From NCBI GenBank assembly GCA_028283765.1, contig JAPWJY010000008.1:558001-622000 (forward strand): DNA of 64,000 nucleotides, given 5' to 3'. Source of the stretch: Parvibaculaceae bacterium. GTDB taxonomy: Bacteria > Pseudomonadota > Alphaproteobacteria > Parvibaculales > Parvibaculaceae. Positions 1 through 10,391 of the stretch are shown piece after piece. Every line of letters starts with the position of its first letter. The stretch's first letter is position 1. The notes under the pieces are model-generated. The model worked only from the letters and a program-made list of their open reading frames with translations, did not search any database and was not told the origin of the DNA. A program made the translations under genes and the position numbers.

Positions 1-581
1 GCCGAGGCGATGCCGTAGCCGTCCGACAGGGCGCCCGAGAGCAGCACCGTTCCCTTGAACCATTCCTTGACCTCGCGCACCAGCGCGAAGGGCGAGAGCG
101 TGCCTGCATGGCCGCCCGCGCCTGCGCAGACGAGGATGAGCCCGTCCACGCCCTGTTCGGCGGCCTTGCGCGCGTGCTTCACGTTGATCACGTCATGGAA
201 CACGACGCCGCCATAGGAATGCGCGCCTTCCACCACTTCCGAGGGCGGACGCAGCGAGGTGATGATGACCGGCACCTCATGCTTGACGCAGAGATCCATG
301 TCATGGGCCAGACGGTCGTTGGAGGCATGGCAGATCTGGTTGACGGCGAAGGGAGCGACCTTCTTTTCGGGATGTTTGGCCTGATATTCGCCAAGCTCGC
401 CCTTGATGCGGATCAGCCATTCCTCGACCACATGGTTCGGGCGCGCATTGAGCGCCGGGAACGATCCGACGATGCCCGCCTTGCACTGGGCAATGACGAG
501 TTCGGGGCCCGAGACGATGAAGAGCGGTGAGCCGACCACCGGCAGTTCGAGCCTGTTTTTCAGAATGTCCGGCAATGCCAT
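1..581 (-). CDS. Nitronate monooxygenase family protein (partial, 3' end outside window)
   Basis: The frame is open from an ATG at 581 to the window edge, giving 193 residues and no stop, so the C-terminus is missing. The sequence begins MALPDILKNRLELPVVGSPL, the usual start of FMN-dependent nitronate monooxygenases (formerly 2-nitropropane dioxygenases). The motif GAGAGGHAGTLSP at about residues 154-166 matches the family's phosphate-binding and active-site segment; His158 is the likely catalytic base by family analogy. Members oxidise nitronates or propionate-3-nitronate, and some relatives are FabK-like enoyl-ACP reductases, so the exact substrate is open. The gene is divergent from the UPF0114 gene across 239 bases. 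Confidence 0.85.
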   Translation of the reverse strand, partial: MALPDILKNRLELPVVGSPLFIVSGPELVIAQCKAGIVGSFPALNARPNHVVEEWLIRIKGELGEYQAKHPEKKVAPFAVNQICHASNDRLAHDMDLCVKHEVPVIITSLRPPSEVVEGAHSYGGVVFHDVINVKHARKAAEQGVDGLILVCAGAGGHAGTLSPFALVREVKEWFKGTVLLSGALSDGYGIAS

Positions 582-820
582 CTGGCGTTCTCCTTCAAGA
601 TTTTGCTGTTGGCGACACTATGGCCCTGTCCGCACCGGTTTGCATGTCCATGAATGGGAATATAGCTGACCAGATATGAACAGGCGGCTCCTCCACAAAG
701 GGATGAAAAAGGGTTCGGCCGGATTGTTTTCCGGTCATATATTTTCCATATAGTTCGGTTCATATGCCTGTCTGGCGGATGCCGCTGCGTCCACCTTGAA
801 TTCAAGCTGAAGGATCCTGC

Positions 821-1333
821 ATGAAAGCGATCGAGTTGATGGTCGAGCGGATACTGCTCGCGAGCCGCTGGATACTGGTTGTTTTCTATCTGGGGCTGGC
901 GGCCGCGCTCGGGCTCTATGCAGTCTCCTTCCTGTTCAAGTTCTGGAAGGTCGCCGGGGAACTGCTGGTGCTGGACGAGGCGGACATGATTCTCGCCATG
1001 CTCGGTCTGATCGACGCGGCGCTGGTCGCCAGCCTGATCGTGATGGTCATGATCTCGTCTTATGAAAATTTCATCGGCCAGTTTGACGAGGGAGCCGACG
1101 CCGAGCTGTCATGGCTCGGCAAGCTCGATGCGGGCGGGCTCAAGATCAAGGTCGCCTCATCCATCGTGGCGATTTCCTCGATCCACCTGCTCCAGATCTT
1201 CCTCAATGTGAACCAGTACGAGAACAGCAAGATCATGTGGATGACGATCATGCATATGGCCTTCGTGTTCTCGGCGGTGTTTCTGGCCGTGCTCGACCGG
1301 ATCATGGCGGGCGGAAAGCTGAAGGAAAAATAG
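821..1333 (+). CDS. UPF0114 (YqhA/TIGR00645) family inner-membrane protein
   Basis: A 170-residue integral membrane protein with four hydrophobic segments at about 15-40, 58-79, 108-128 and 138-160. The family motif SSYENFIGQF lies at the end of the second segment. AAGGA precedes the ATG by a normal distance. Function is unknown in the family; YqhA-like proteins are small inner-membrane proteins. It stands alone and converges with the Sua5-type gene, whose stop lies two bases away. Confidence 0.85.
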   Translation: MKAIELMVERILLASRWILVVFYLGLAAALGLYAVSFLFKFWKVAGELLVLDEADMILAMLGLIDAALVASLIVMVMISSYENFIGQFDEGADAELSWLGKLDAGGLKIKVASSIVAISSIHLLQIFLNVNQYENSKIMWMTIMHMAFVFSAVFLAVLDRIMAGGKLKEK

Positions 1334-1334
1334 A

Positions 1335-2315
1335 CTAGTCCCTTGGTGCAGCCGCGCGCCTCAGCCGGTCGTTGATGGCGGCGCCAAGCCCATATTCCGG
1401 GATCGGCATCACGGCGATGGTGCGGCCTTCGGCATGGGCGTTCAGCGTCCGCAGCATGGCGAACAGATGGGCCGCCGCCTCGCGCAGGTCGCCGGTGGGC
1501 GAGAGATTCAGCGCCGCATGGGCGTCTTCAGGGATATGCGGGCCGAAGGCCAGCAGCACCTCGCCGGAATGGACCGTGATGGCGTTGAGCCTGACGGGCA
1601 CGTCCGGCGCATAATGGCTGGCGAGTTGCCCGGGCGAGGAACGCCCCGCCTCGCCGCTCGCAGGCTCCGCCTCGCCCAGCTTTTTCCCCAGCACGGCCTC
1701 GATGTCCTCGCGCGCAACGGCGCCGGGACGCAGCAGGACCGGCGCGCCCTCGGCCGGGAAGCCGACCACGGTCGATTCAAGCCCGATCCGGCAAGACCCG
1801 CCGTCAAGCACCATGGCGAGAAGGTCCGAGCCGCCGAGGCTTTCGATTACATGGGCGGCCTGCGTCGGGCTCATCTTGCCCGAGGCGTTGGCGGAAGGGG
1901 CTGCCACCGGCCTCCCGGCCGCCCTGAGCAGGGCAAGGGCGATCTTGTGGTCCGGCACCCGGATGGCGATGGTGTCGAGTCCGGCGCTGACCAGCAGCGA
2001 AATGGCGGTTCCTGCCCGGCGCGGGAGCACGAGCGTCAGGCCGCCGGGCCAGAAGGCATGGGCGAGCCTTTCGGCCTCGGCGTTGAAAAGGACATGGCGC
2101 GCCGCTTCGGCCTTGTCCGCCACATGCACGATCAGGGGATTGAAGCTCGGCCGCCCCTTGGCCTCGAAAATGCCGGCGACGGCGCGATCATTGGTCGCGT
2201 CCGCGCCCAGCCCGTAGACCGTTTCGGTCGGAAAGGCGACAAGAAGGCCCGCCCGCAACAGGATGCCTGCGCGATCAATGGCCTCGGGGGTGGCAGGCAG
2301 GCTTTCGGGGGGCAC
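1335..2315 (-). CDS. tsaC: L-threonylcarbamoyladenylate synthase (Sua5/YrdC/YwlC)
   Basis: A 326-residue two-domain protein. The N-terminal YrdC domain carries TETVYGLGADA (30-40) and KGRPSFNPL (53-61), and later PSANASGKMSPT, all part of the ATP/threonine/bicarbonate pocket. The C-terminal third is the Sua5 domain, so this is the long (Sua5) rather than the short (TsaC) form. It makes threonylcarbamoyl-AMP for the t6A37 modification of ANN-decoding tRNAs. The gene is convergent with the UPF0114 gene and divergent from the acyl-CoA dehydrogenase gene. Confidence 0.93.
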   Translation of the reverse strand: MPPESLPATPEAIDRAGILLRAGLLVAFPTETVYGLGADATNDRAVAGIFEAKGRPSFNPLIVHVADKAEAARHVLFNAEAERLAHAFWPGGLTLVLPRRAGTAISLLVSAGLDTIAIRVPDHKIALALLRAAGRPVAAPSANASGKMSPTQAAHVIESLGGSDLLAMVLDGGSCRIGLESTVVGFPAEGAPVLLRPGAVAREDIEAVLGKKLGEAEPASGEAGRSSPGQLASHYAPDVPVRLNAITVHSGEVLLAFGPHIPEDAHAALNLSPTGDLREAAAHLFAMLRTLNAHAEGRTIAVMPIPEYGLGAAINDRLRRAAAPRD

Positions 2316-2490
2316 GGGGTCGGGGTTTCCTTGCGAATTTCGGGAGGCAATGCGGCGAAGAATAGAGTAAAAATTGACTGGTTGCCCCGCCTTCTTGCGA
2401 TGGCCCCTTTTCTACCATGATCCTGCCCAACCGGGATGGGCATGTGCCTTGGCCGCCTGTTTCCCGCCGTTGCCGTTTCAAGGAGTTCCC

Positions 2491-4281
2491 ATGAGTTACG
2501 CCGCGCCCGTCAAGACCATCGCCTTTACGCTCAACGAAATTGCGGGGCTGAAGAAGCTGGCGGGCCATGGGGCCTTCGCAGACCTGACGCCGGATTTGCT
2601 GGAGGCCGTGCTGGAGGAGGGAGCGAAGCTCGCGGCGGGCGTGCTCGCGCCGCTGAACCAGTCCGGCGATGAGGAAGGCGTGCGGCTGACGGGCAACGCC
2701 GTCACGACCGCCAGAGGCTTTGCCGGGGCCTATCGCCAGTGGGTCGATGGCGGCTGGGGCTCCATCGCGGCTTCGGTGGAGTTCGGCGGGCAGGGCCTGC
2801 CCCTGTCGCTCGCCGTCGCGCTTCAGGAAATGTGGAATGCCGCCAATGTCGCGTTCGGCCTCTGCCCGATCCTGACGCAGGGCGCCATCGAGGCGCTGAC
2901 GGCCCATGGCACACCGGAATTGCAGAAAACCTATCTGCCGAAACTCATCTCGGGCGAGTGGACCGGCACCATGAACCTGACCGAACCGCAGGCGGGCTCC
3001 GACCTCAATGCGCTCAAATCGAAGGCCGTGCCGCAGGAAGACGGCACCTACCGGATCACCGGCACCAAGATCTTCATCACCTATGGCGAGCACGACATGG
3101 CGGAGAACATCGTCCATCTCGTGCTGGCGCGCCTGCCGGATGCGCCTGCGGGCACGAAGGGCATCTCGCTTTTCCTCGTGCCCAAGTTTCTGGTCAATGC
3201 GGATGGCACGCCCGGCGCGCGCAACGATGTGAAATGCGTGGGCATCGAGCACAAGCTCGGCATCCACGCCAGCCCCACCTGCACCATGGCCTATGGTGAG
3301 GACGGCGGCGCCATCGGCTGGCTGATCGGGCAGGAAAACCGTGGCCTCGCCTGCATGTTCACCATGATGAACAATGCCCGCCTGCTGGTCGGCACCCAGG
3401 GGGTCGCCGTGGCCGAACGGGCCACCCAGCAGGCGCTGGCCTACGCGCGGGAGCGCCGGCAGGGCCGCGCCGCCGGGTCCACAGCGAAACCCGGCGACAT
3501 GGACCCGATCATCGTCCATCCCGATACGCGCCGCACGCTTTTGACCATGAAAGCCTATACGGAAGCCGCGCGCTCGCTTTGCTATGCCACGGCCATCGCG
3601 CTCGATTGCGCGCACCATGGCGAGGATGAGGCGGCGCGGCGCGAGGGACAGGCCCGGGCCGACCTGCTGACGCCCATCGCCAAGGCTTTCAGCACCGACA
3701 TCGCCGTCGAGGTTGCCTCCATGGGCATACAGGTTCATGGCGGCATGGGCTTCATCGAGGAGACCGGCGCGGCGCAATATATGCGCGACGCCCGCATCCT
3801 CCCGATCTATGAGGGCACCAACGGCATTCAGGCGATCGATCTGGTGACGCGCAAGCTGCCGCTCGGCAATGGCGAGGTGGTGCGCGCCTTCATCCGCGAA
3901 ATGCGCGAAACGGCGGAGCGCGCCAAGGGCTCCAACCATGACGGTATCGGCAAGATGGGCGCGATGCTGGCAAGCGAACTCACCCTGCTCGATCAGGCGA
4001 CGGGCCACATGCTGGGATGCGTCAAGGACGCGCCCAATGACGCGCTGGCCGGGGCGACGCCCTATCTGCGCCAGTTCGGCCTTGTCGCGGGCGGCCATTT
4101 CCTCGTTCTGGGGGCGCTTGAGGCGGTGAAGCTCGACGGCGATCCGTTCGCGGCCAGCCGTCTGGGCGTCGCGACCTTCTACATGGAAAATCTGCTGCCC
4201 CAGGCGTGCGGCTATCTGGCCGCCGCGACGGCGGGCGCGGCGGCCCTGTTCGCGCTGGACGAGGAGGCTCTGGCGGACTGA
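2491..4281 (+). CDS. Acyl-CoA dehydrogenase, DmdC-like
   Basis: A 596-residue acyl-CoA dehydrogenase with the extended C-terminal domain seen in DmdC (3-methylmercaptopropionyl-CoA dehydrogenase) and FadE-like relatives. MNLTEPQAGSDLN marks the FAD/substrate region, and IYEGTNGIQA holds the glutamate expected to be the catalytic base. I chose the ATG at 2491 because AAGGAG lies just upstream and MSYAAPVKTIAFTL fits the family start. The product oxidises a CoA thioester and passes electrons to ETF. DmdC-type annotation does not prove DMSP use, since most members act on other acyl-CoAs. Confidence 0.92.
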   Translation: MSYAAPVKTIAFTLNEIAGLKKLAGHGAFADLTPDLLEAVLEEGAKLAAGVLAPLNQSGDEEGVRLTGNAVTTARGFAGAYRQWVDGGWGSIAASVEFGGQGLPLSLAVALQEMWNAANVAFGLCPILTQGAIEALTAHGTPELQKTYLPKLISGEWTGTMNLTEPQAGSDLNALKSKAVPQEDGTYRITGTKIFITYGEHDMAENIVHLVLARLPDAPAGTKGISLFLVPKFLVNADGTPGARNDVKCVGIEHKLGIHASPTCTMAYGEDGGAIGWLIGQENRGLACMFTMMNNARLLVGTQGVAVAERATQQALAYARERRQGRAAGSTAKPGDMDPIIVHPDTRRTLLTMKAYTEAARSLCYATAIALDCAHHGEDEAARREGQARADLLTPIAKAFSTDIAVEVASMGIQVHGGMGFIEETGAAQYMRDARILPIYEGTNGIQAIDLVTRKLPLGNGEVVRAFIREMRETAERAKGSNHDGIGKMGAMLASELTLLDQATGHMLGCVKDAPNDALAGATPYLRQFGLVAGGHFLVLGALEAVKLDGDPFAASRLGVATFYMENLLPQACGYLAAATAGAAALFALDEEALAD

Positions 4282-4293
4282 GGGAAGGTAGGC

Positions 4294-5349
4294 CTATGCC
4301 GCCTGATACCAGTCCACGCCATTCTCGTCGCGGCGCACTTTTGCAAGGTTCCGGGCGATCAGGCAGTTGAGGTGGGCGAGGCTTTCGCCGGTCGCCATGA
4401 AGAAGACCTCAGGCCCGATCTTGCGCCGGAACAGCGCCGGGAAAACGTCGATGGCGCGCTTTGGTTCGGCGATCCAGGCATGGAGCTTGGCCAGCGATTC
4501 CTCATGGCCTGAAATCAGGTCGTCGAGGCGCTTGTGCAGGCCGTAGAACGGTTCGTTGTGCGCAGGCAGCACGAACACGTCGTCGGGGATCACGCGCCTG
4601 AGCTTGTGGCAGCTCGCGATCCAGTCCGACAACGGATCTTCATAAGGCTCGGTCGGGTGCACGCTGACGTTCGAGGTGATGCGCGGCAGGACCTGATCGC
4701 CGGAAATGAGGATTTTCGAGTCGGCGCTGTAGAGGCAGATATGTTCGGGCGCATGGCCCGAACCGCTGACCGCGCGCCATTGCTTGCCGCCGATCCGCAT
4801 CTCGTCGCCATCCTTCAGGCGGCGGAAAATGTCGGGCATCCGCGACACGCGCTCGCCGAAGCCGCCGAAACGCTTTGCATAGCTTTCGACGCCGCGCGGA
4901 CTGAAGCCCGCGGCGCGGTAGAAGTCGAGCGCTTCCTGCGGCGGGGGACGTCCGGTGTCGAGCGCGAGGTTGCGGCACATCAGGAAGTCGGTGCGCGACA
5001 TGTAAAGCTCGATGCCGAACTTGCGAGTCATCCAGCCTGCAAGTCCGACATGATCGGGATGAAGGTGGGTGACGATCACCCGCTTGACCGGCTTGCCCTT
5101 CAGCTTCGTGGCGAAGATGTCCTCCCAGAGCGTCTTGACCTCGTCGCTGTCGACGCCGGTGTCGACGACCGACCAGCCATCCTCTCCTTCAAGCATCCAT
5201 AAATTGATATGGTTGAGCTGAAACGGCAGGGGCATGCGCACCCAGCCGATGCCGGGGGTGACTTCCATCACCTCGGCGGGAGCGGGAATCCGTTCGAACG
5301 GATAGCTGAGCACGCCGGGCTCGGCACCCGTCAATGATTGATCGCTCAT
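4294..5349 (-). CDS. MBL-fold metallo-hydrolase
   Basis: A 351-residue metallo-beta-lactamase-fold protein. The metal-binding motif THLHPDH is at 94-100, followed by GSGHAPEH, ISGDQVLP and PAHNEPF, which supply the remaining ligands of a dinuclear site. The C-terminal part contains a helical extension as in many hydrolases found beside beta-oxidation genes. It converges on the acyl-CoA dehydrogenase with 12 bases between stops. A thioesterase or glyoxalase-like hydrolase role is plausible; the substrate is unknown. Confidence 0.88.
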   Translation of the reverse strand: MSDQSLTGAEPGVLSYPFERIPAPAEVMEVTPGIGWVRMPLPFQLNHINLWMLEGEDGWSVVDTGVDSDEVKTLWEDIFATKLKGKPVKRVIVTHLHPDHVGLAGWMTRKFGIELYMSRTDFLMCRNLALDTGRPPPQEALDFYRAAGFSPRGVESYAKRFGGFGERVSRMPDIFRRLKDGDEMRIGGKQWRAVSGSGHAPEHICLYSADSKILISGDQVLPRITSNVSVHPTEPYEDPLSDWIASCHKLRRVIPDDVFVLPAHNEPFYGLHKRLDDLISGHEESLAKLHAWIAEPKRAIDVFPALFRRKIGPEVFFMATGESLAHLNCLIARNLAKVRRDENGVDWYQAA

Positions 5350-5485
5350 GACTCAAATGCTCTCGAATATCGAAATGTCCATCCTTCTTGCTTAGAGAAG
5401 ACGAACCAAAAGAGCAAATCGGCCATGGGCGCGTCTGCGATAATGCTCTAGAATGAGAGTTCATCCAGTTGCGAGCCTTTTCCCC

Positions 5486-6412
5486 ATGGATACGCTTCTC
5501 GTTAGCCACCCTTCCTGCCTTGAGCATGAAGTGCCGCCGGGTCATCCTGAGTGTCCGGACCGGCTGCGGGCTGTGCTGGGCGCGCTGGAGGCGGAGGAAT
5601 TCGCCCTGCTGGCCCGGGTCGATGCGCCCCGCGCGGAAATCGAGCAGCTTGAGCGCGTTCATGCCCGCGCGCACATCGATACGATTCTGCTCAGCGCGCC
5701 GGAGACCGGTTTTCGACGGCTCGACGCGGACACGGCCCTTTCTCCGGGTTCGGCGGAGGCGGCGCTGCGGGCGGCGGGGGCGGTGGTCTATGCCGTTGAC
5801 GAGGTTATGGCCGGGCGGGCACGCAACGCCTTTTGCGCCATCCGCCCGCCGGGGCATCACGCCGAACCCGATCAGGCCATGGGTTTCTGCCTGTTCAACA
5901 ATGTGGCCGTGGGCGCGATGCAGGCGCGCCATGTCCATGGTCTTTCGCGTATCGCGGTGGTGGATTTCGATGTCCATCATGGCAATGGCACCCAGGCCCT
6001 GTTCGAGACCGATCCGGGATTTCTGTATATTTCCACCCACCAGTGGCCGCTCTATCCGGGCACGGGCCGGGCCAGCGAGCGCGGGCTCGACAATATCGTC
6101 AATGTTACGTTACCGCCGGGGTCGGACGGCGTCGCCTTCCGCGCCTCCGTCGAGGGCATCGTGCTGCCCGCGCTGGAGCGGTTTCAGCCTGAATTCATTT
6201 TCATTTCGGCGGGTTTCGATGGCCACCGGGACGATCCGCTGGCCAATCTCAAGCTTGTCGAGGCGGATTTCGGCTGGGTGACAGGCGAACTGGTGAAGCT
6301 TGCGGACCGTCATGCGCAGGGCCGAATTGTCTCCACGCTCGAGGGCGGGTATGACTTGACGGCGCTGGCCGCAAGCGCGCGCGCCCATGTGCGCGCGCTG
6401 ATGCTGGATTGA
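5486..6412 (+). CDS. Histone deacetylase / acetoin utilisation family deacetylase
   Basis: A 308-residue Zn-dependent deacetylase if started at the ATG at 5486 ([11 protein letters not shown]); an ATG at 5453 would add 11 residues, and neither start has a clear Shine-Dalgarno. Family motifs are in order: IRPPGHHA with the His-His dyad (124-125), [24 protein letters not shown] with metal ligands, [12 protein letters not shown], and [12 protein letters not shown]. In bacteria these enzymes deacetylate acetylpolyamines, acetoin-pathway proteins or other small amides. It heads the xseB-ispA-dxs run, a common alphaproteobacterial arrangement. Confidence 0.9.
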   Translation: MDTLLVSHPSCLEHEVPPGHPECPDRLRAVLGALEAEEFALLARVDAPRAEIEQLERVHARAHIDTILLSAPETGFRRLDADTALSPGSAEAALRAAGAVVYAVDEVMAGRARNAFCAIRPPGHHAEPDQAMGFCLFNNVAVGAMQARHVHGLSRIAVVDFDVHHGNGTQALFETDPGFLYISTHQWPLYPGTGRASERGLDNIVNVTLPPGSDGVAFRASVEGIVLPALERFQPEFIFISAGFDGHRDDPLANLKLVEADFGWVTGELVKLADRHAQGRIVSTLEGGYDLTALAASARAHVRALMLD

Positions 6413-6422
6413 GGAAAGATTT

Positions 6423-6683
6423 ATGGCGACCGACAAGGCGAAAGCTTCAGACGATATTGACGGCCTCTCCTTCGAGGGCGCGCTCAAGGCGCTTGAGGAG
6501 ATCGTCCGCCAGCTTGAATCGGGCGATGCGCCGCTGGAGCAATCCATCGAGTTGTACGAACGCGGCACCCGGCTCAAGGCCCGCTGCGAGGCGCTGTTGC
6601 AGGCGGCCGAGGCCCGGGTCGAGAAGATCACGCTCAGCGCCGACGGCATACCCAGAAGCGGCGGGCCGCTCGATGTCGAATAG
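6423..6683 (+). CDS. xseB: Exodeoxyribonuclease VII small subunit
   Basis: An 86-residue protein with the XseB helical hairpin: [20 protein letters not shown], then [11 protein letters not shown] and a Cys-containing helix. It forms exonuclease VII with XseA, which degrades single-stranded DNA; xseA is not in this window. GAGGAAAG precedes the ATG. It lies 10 bases after the deacetylase gene and 11 before ispA, consistent with co-transcription. The longer ORF in an overlapping frame is an arginine-rich shadow. Confidence 0.95.
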   Translation: MATDKAKASDDIDGLSFEGALKALEEIVRQLESGDAPLEQSIELYERGTRLKARCEALLQAAEARVEKITLSADGIPRSGGPLDVE

Positions 6684-6694
6684 AGAGTAGTTTC

Positions 6695-7597
6695 ATGTCG
6701 AACATCCATCTGGTCGGCTTTGAACGGGCCCGGGATGCGGTGGCCGTCGAGGTTGAACGCAAGCTCGATATGCTGCTGCCTCGCGAAGGGGGCCCCGAGG
6801 CGCGCGTTTTCGAGGCGATGCGCTATGCGGTCTTTGCAGGCGGCAAGCGCTTCCGCCCTTTCCTCGCCCGCGAAAGCGCGCGGCTGTTCGGCGTGCGCGA
6901 CGAGTCGGCCCTGCGGGTCGCGGCCGCCGTCGAATGCGTCCATACCTATTCTCTCGTTCATGACGATCTCCCCTGCATGGACGATGACGATCTGCGCCGG
7001 GGCCAGCCCACCGTTCACAGGCAGTTCGACGAGGCGACCGCGGTGCTCGCCGGTGACGCGCTGCTGACCTTCGCCTTTGAAATTCTCGTCCATGACGCCA
7101 CCCACGAGGACCAGCGCATCCGCTGCGAACTGATCCGCAAGCTCGCGCGGGCCTCGGGTGGGCAGGGCATGGTCGGCGGCCAGATGATCGATCTGCTCTC
7201 AGAGGGGCAGGAGATCGACATGGTGGCGATCACGCGGCTCCAGCGCCTGAAAACCGGGGCACTGATCGCCTTTTCCTGCGAGGCGGGGGCGGTGCTGGGC
7301 CGGGCCTCGTCGGAGGCGCGCATGGCGCTCACCGCCTATGCCCACGATATGGGGCTCGCCTACCAGATCACCGACGATCTTCTGGACGCCGAAGGGGATG
7401 CGGGCGAGGTCGGCAAGGCGACCGGCAAGGACGAGGCGGCGGGAAAAGCCACGTTCGTTTCGGTTCTGGGAATAGAACGGGCCCGCGCACAGGCACGCAT
7501 GTTGTCGGATCAGGCCATACAACACCTTGATTTATTTGATGAAAAGGCGGATTTGCTGCGTCAGGCCGCCCGCTTCGTGGTCAGCAGACGCTCCTGA
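6695..7597 (+). CDS. ispA: Polyprenyl (farnesyl/geranyl) diphosphate synthase
   Basis: A 300-residue trans-isoprenyl diphosphate synthase. The first aspartate-rich motif is in LVHDDLPCMDDDDLRRG and the second in YQITDDLLDAEGD; GGKRFRPFL near the N-terminus binds the IPP diphosphate. The short-chain (FPP) class is inferred from length and the xseB-ispA-dxs context. It condenses DMAPP and IPP into C10/C15 precursors for quinones, undecaprenol and carotenoids or hopanoids. It is followed by about 110 bases before dxs. Confidence 0.95.
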   Translation: MSNIHLVGFERARDAVAVEVERKLDMLLPREGGPEARVFEAMRYAVFAGGKRFRPFLARESARLFGVRDESALRVAAAVECVHTYSLVHDDLPCMDDDDLRRGQPTVHRQFDEATAVLAGDALLTFAFEILVHDATHEDQRIRCELIRKLARASGGQGMVGGQMIDLLSEGQEIDMVAITRLQRLKTGALIAFSCEAGAVLGRASSEARMALTAYAHDMGLAYQITDDLLDAEGDAGEVGKATGKDEAAGKATFVSVLGIERARAQARMLSDQAIQHLDLFDEKADLLRQAARFVVSRRS

Positions 7598-7713
7598 CGG
7601 CACGTCATAATCGTGTTAGGTTAACTTGTGCGTCCCGGTTGCGGGTCTGGTTCGGAGTTGCGCCGGCCATGAATAACCGCCATATCCTCGGTTCATAGAG
7701 GTGATTTTTGAGT

Positions 7714-9642
7714 ATGAAACCCCAGACGCCGCTCCTTGACCGCATTTCCTCGCCTGCCGATATTCGCCTGCTGCCGGACAGTGACCTGAAGCAGCTTGCC
7801 GACGAACTGCGCGCGGAAACCATCGATGCGGTCTCTGTCACCGGCGGCCATCTCGGCGCGGGGCTTGGGGTGGTCGAGCTGACTGTCGCCCTTCACCATG
7901 TCTTCAACACACCGGACGACCGGGTGATCTGGGATGTCGGCCACCAGGCCTATCCGCACAAGATATTGACCGGGCGGCGCGATCGCATCCGCACGCTGCG
8001 TCAGGGCGGCGGCCTCTCGGGCTTCACCAAGCGCGCCGAAAGCGAATATGACCCGTTCGGAGCGGCCCATTCCTCGACCTCCATCTCGGCGGGTCTCGGC
8101 ATGGCCGTGGCGCGTGACCTCAAGGGCGGCAACAACAATGTCGTCTGCGTTATCGGCGATGGCGCGATGAGCGCCGGCATGGCCTATGAGGCGATGAACA
8201 ATGCGGGCGCTCTGAAGAGCCGCCTCGTCATCATCCTCAACGACAACGACATGTCGATCGCACCCCCTGTCGGCGCGATGAGCGGCTATCTGGCCCGGCT
8301 CATTTCCGGCAACACCTATCGCTCCGTGCGCCACCTCGCCAAGGAGATCGTCAAGCATCTGCCCCGAGGCATCGAGGAGCGCGCGCGCCGGGCGGAGGAG
8401 TTCGCGCGCGGGTTCGCCACCGGCGGCACGCTCTTTGAAGAGCTGGGCATGTATTATGTCGGTCCGGTCGACGGGCATAATCTCGACCAGCTTCTGCCCG
8501 TGTTGCGCAATGTCCGCGATTTCGATGTCGGTCCGGTGCTGGTCCATGTGGTGACGCAGAAGGGCAAGGGCTATGCCCCCGCCGAGGCCGCCGCCGACAA
8601 ATATCACGGCGTGTCGCGCTTCGACGTCATCACCGGCGCGCAGGCCAAGGCCCCCGCCAACGCGCCCGCCTACACCAAGGTTTTCGCCAACAGCCTGATC
8701 GCCCATGCGGCTGAGGACGACAAGATCGTGGCGATCACCGCCGCCATGCCGTCCGGCACCGGGCTCGATCTGTTCGAGAAGCGGTTCCCGGACCGGCTGT
8801 TCGATGTCGGCATTGCCGAGCAGCACGCCGTCACTTTCGCGGCGGGTCTTGCCACCGAAGGCTACAAGCCGTTCTGTGCGATCTATTCGACCTTCCTGCA
8901 GCGCGGCTACGACCAGGTCGTCCATGATGTGGCGATCCAGGGCCTGCCGGTGCGCTTCGCCATCGACCGGGCCGGGCTCGTCGGCGCGGATGGGCCGACG
9001 CACGCGGGCGCGTTCGACGTCGCCTATCTCTCCTGCCTGCCCGGCTTCGTCGTCATGGCGGCGGCGGACGAGCTTGAGCTGATGCACATGGTCGCGACCT
9101 CGGTCGCCTATGACGAGGGCCCCTCGGCCTTCCGCTATCCGCGCGGCGAGGGCGTGGGTCTCGATCTGCCCGACATCGGCACCCCGCTTGAAATCGGCAA
9201 GGGCCGGATTCTGCGCGAGGGCACCAAGATCGCCATTCTCTCGCTTGGCACGAGGCTCGCCGATGCGCTGAAGGCGGCCGACCAGCTTGCCGCCATGGGG
9301 CTTTCGACCAGCGTGGCCGATGCGCGCTTCGTCAAGCCTCTCGACACGGATCTGGTCCTGCGGCTTGCCCGCGAGCATGAGGTGCTGATCACGGTGGAAG
9401 AGGGGTCGGTCGGTGGTTTCGGCAGCCATGTGCTGGAGTTCCTCGCCCGTGAAGGCGCGCTCGACCATGGCCTCAAGGTCCGCCCGATGGTGCTGCCGGA
9501 TGTTTTCCTCGATCACGACACGCCGGCCCGGATGATGGACGCGGCGGGTCTGACCGCGCCGCACATGGTTGAAACCGCGCTCCGGGCGCTGGGCATGGAT
9601 GCCGCGGCGCTGGCCTGGCACGCCAGCCACCAGCCGGGGTGA
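7714..9642 (+). CDS. dxs: 1-deoxy-D-xylulose-5-phosphate synthase
   Basis: A protein of about 640 residues, the first enzyme of the MEP isoprenoid pathway; it condenses pyruvate and glyceraldehyde-3-phosphate using thiamine diphosphate. The TPP motif [18 protein letters not shown], the segment [20 protein letters not shown] and the transketolase C-terminal domain are all present. Two starts are possible: TTG at 7708 and ATG at 7714, both behind GAGGTGA; I list the ATG. The stop overlaps the tlyA GTG start (GTGA). With ispA upstream, the pair supplies and extends isoprenoid units. Confidence 0.97.
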   Translation: MKPQTPLLDRISSPADIRLLPDSDLKQLADELRAETIDAVSVTGGHLGAGLGVVELTVALHHVFNTPDDRVIWDVGHQAYPHKILTGRRDRIRTLRQGGGLSGFTKRAESEYDPFGAAHSSTSISAGLGMAVARDLKGGNNNVVCVIGDGAMSAGMAYEAMNNAGALKSRLVIILNDNDMSIAPPVGAMSGYLARLISGNTYRSVRHLAKEIVKHLPRGIEERARRAEEFARGFATGGTLFEELGMYYVGPVDGHNLDQLLPVLRNVRDFDVGPVLVHVVTQKGKGYAPAEAAADKYHGVSRFDVITGAQAKAPANAPAYTKVFANSLIAHAAEDDKIVAITAAMPSGTGLDLFEKRFPDRLFDVGIAEQHAVTFAAGLATEGYKPFCAIYSTFLQRGYDQVVHDVAIQGLPVRFAIDRAGLVGADGPTHAGAFDVAYLSCLPGFVVMAAADELELMHMVATSVAYDEGPSAFRYPRGEGVGLDLPDIGTPLEIGKGRILREGTKIAILSLGTRLADALKAADQLAAMGLSTSVADARFVKPLDTDLVLRLAREHEVLITVEEGSVGGFGSHVLEFLAREGALDHGLKVRPMVLPDVFLDHDTPARMMDAAGLTAPHMVETALRALGMDAAALAWHASHQPG

Positions 9643-10391
9643 GTTCGCCTCCCCGCCGCAAGCGGCTCGACCTGCTGCTGGTCGAGAAGGCGTTTGCGCC
9701 CTCGCGCGCCCGGGCGCAGGCGACCATAAAGGCGGGCAAGGTGCGGGTCGCGGGGCAACTGGTTCTCAAGCCCGCGCAGGAAGTTGATCCGGACGCCGAG
9801 ATTGCCGTCGAAAGCCTCGACCATCCCTATGTCTCGCGGGCGGCGCTGAAACTGGTTCACGCGCTCGATCATTTCGGCATCAATTGCCGGGATAAATATT
9901 GCCTCGATCTCGGCGCCTCGACGGGCGGCTTCACACAGGTTCTGCTTGAGCGCGGCGCGGGCAGGGTGGTTGCCATCGACGTCGGCCATGGCCAGTTGTC
10001 GCCGCTGGTGGCGCAAAGCCCGAGGGTGCTGAGCCTGGAAGGCATGAATGCGAAGGATTTGACGGCGGACCTGTTCGAGTGCCTGCCGGAATTGCTGGTG
10101 AGCGATCTGAGCTTCATCAGCCTCAAAAAGGCGTTGCCCGTGGCGCTGGCGCTGGCCGCGCCGGGGGCGATGCTGGCGGCGCTGATCAAGCCCCAGTTCG
10201 AGGCGGGGCGCGAGCGGGTCGGGCGCGGCGGCATCGTCCGCGATCCCGCGCTGCATGAAGAGATATGCGAGGACATTTCGCGATGGCTGGCCGATGAACA
10301 GGGCTGGCAGGTTCGCGGCATCACGCCGAGCCCCATCGAAGGGGGCGACGGCAACAGGGAATTTTTGATTGTGGCGGTAAAACATGCTTGA
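9639..10391 (+). CDS. tlyA: TlyA family rRNA (cytidine-2'-O)-methyltransferase
   Basis: 250 residues, GTG start overlapping the dxs stop by four bases. The N-terminal S4 RNA-binding domain ([19 protein letters not shown]) is followed by an FtsJ/RrmJ-type Rossmann domain with [20 protein letters not shown] and [12 protein letters not shown]. TlyA proteins 2'-O-methylate 23S and/or 16S rRNA cytidines, and some are called haemolysins for historical reasons. Translational coupling to dxs is typical of alphaproteobacteria. Which rRNA site it acts on cannot be told from sequence alone. Confidence 0.93.
   Translation: MSSPPRRKRLDLLLVEKAFAPSRARAQATIKAGKVRVAGQLVLKPAQEVDPDAEIAVESLDHPYVSRAALKLVHALDHFGINCRDKYCLDLGASTGGFTQVLLERGAGRVVAIDVGHGQLSPLVAQSPRVLSLEGMNAKDLTADLFECLPELLVSDLSFISLKKALPVALALAAPGAMLAALIKPQFEAGRERVGRGGIVRDPALHEEICEDISRWLADEQGWQVRGITPSPIEGGDGNREFLIVAVKHA

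Noticed and set aside
7693-9630. 645-residue minus-strand frame opposite dxs
   Set aside because: Antisense shadow of dxs with the same low-complexity character; no ribosome site or domain.
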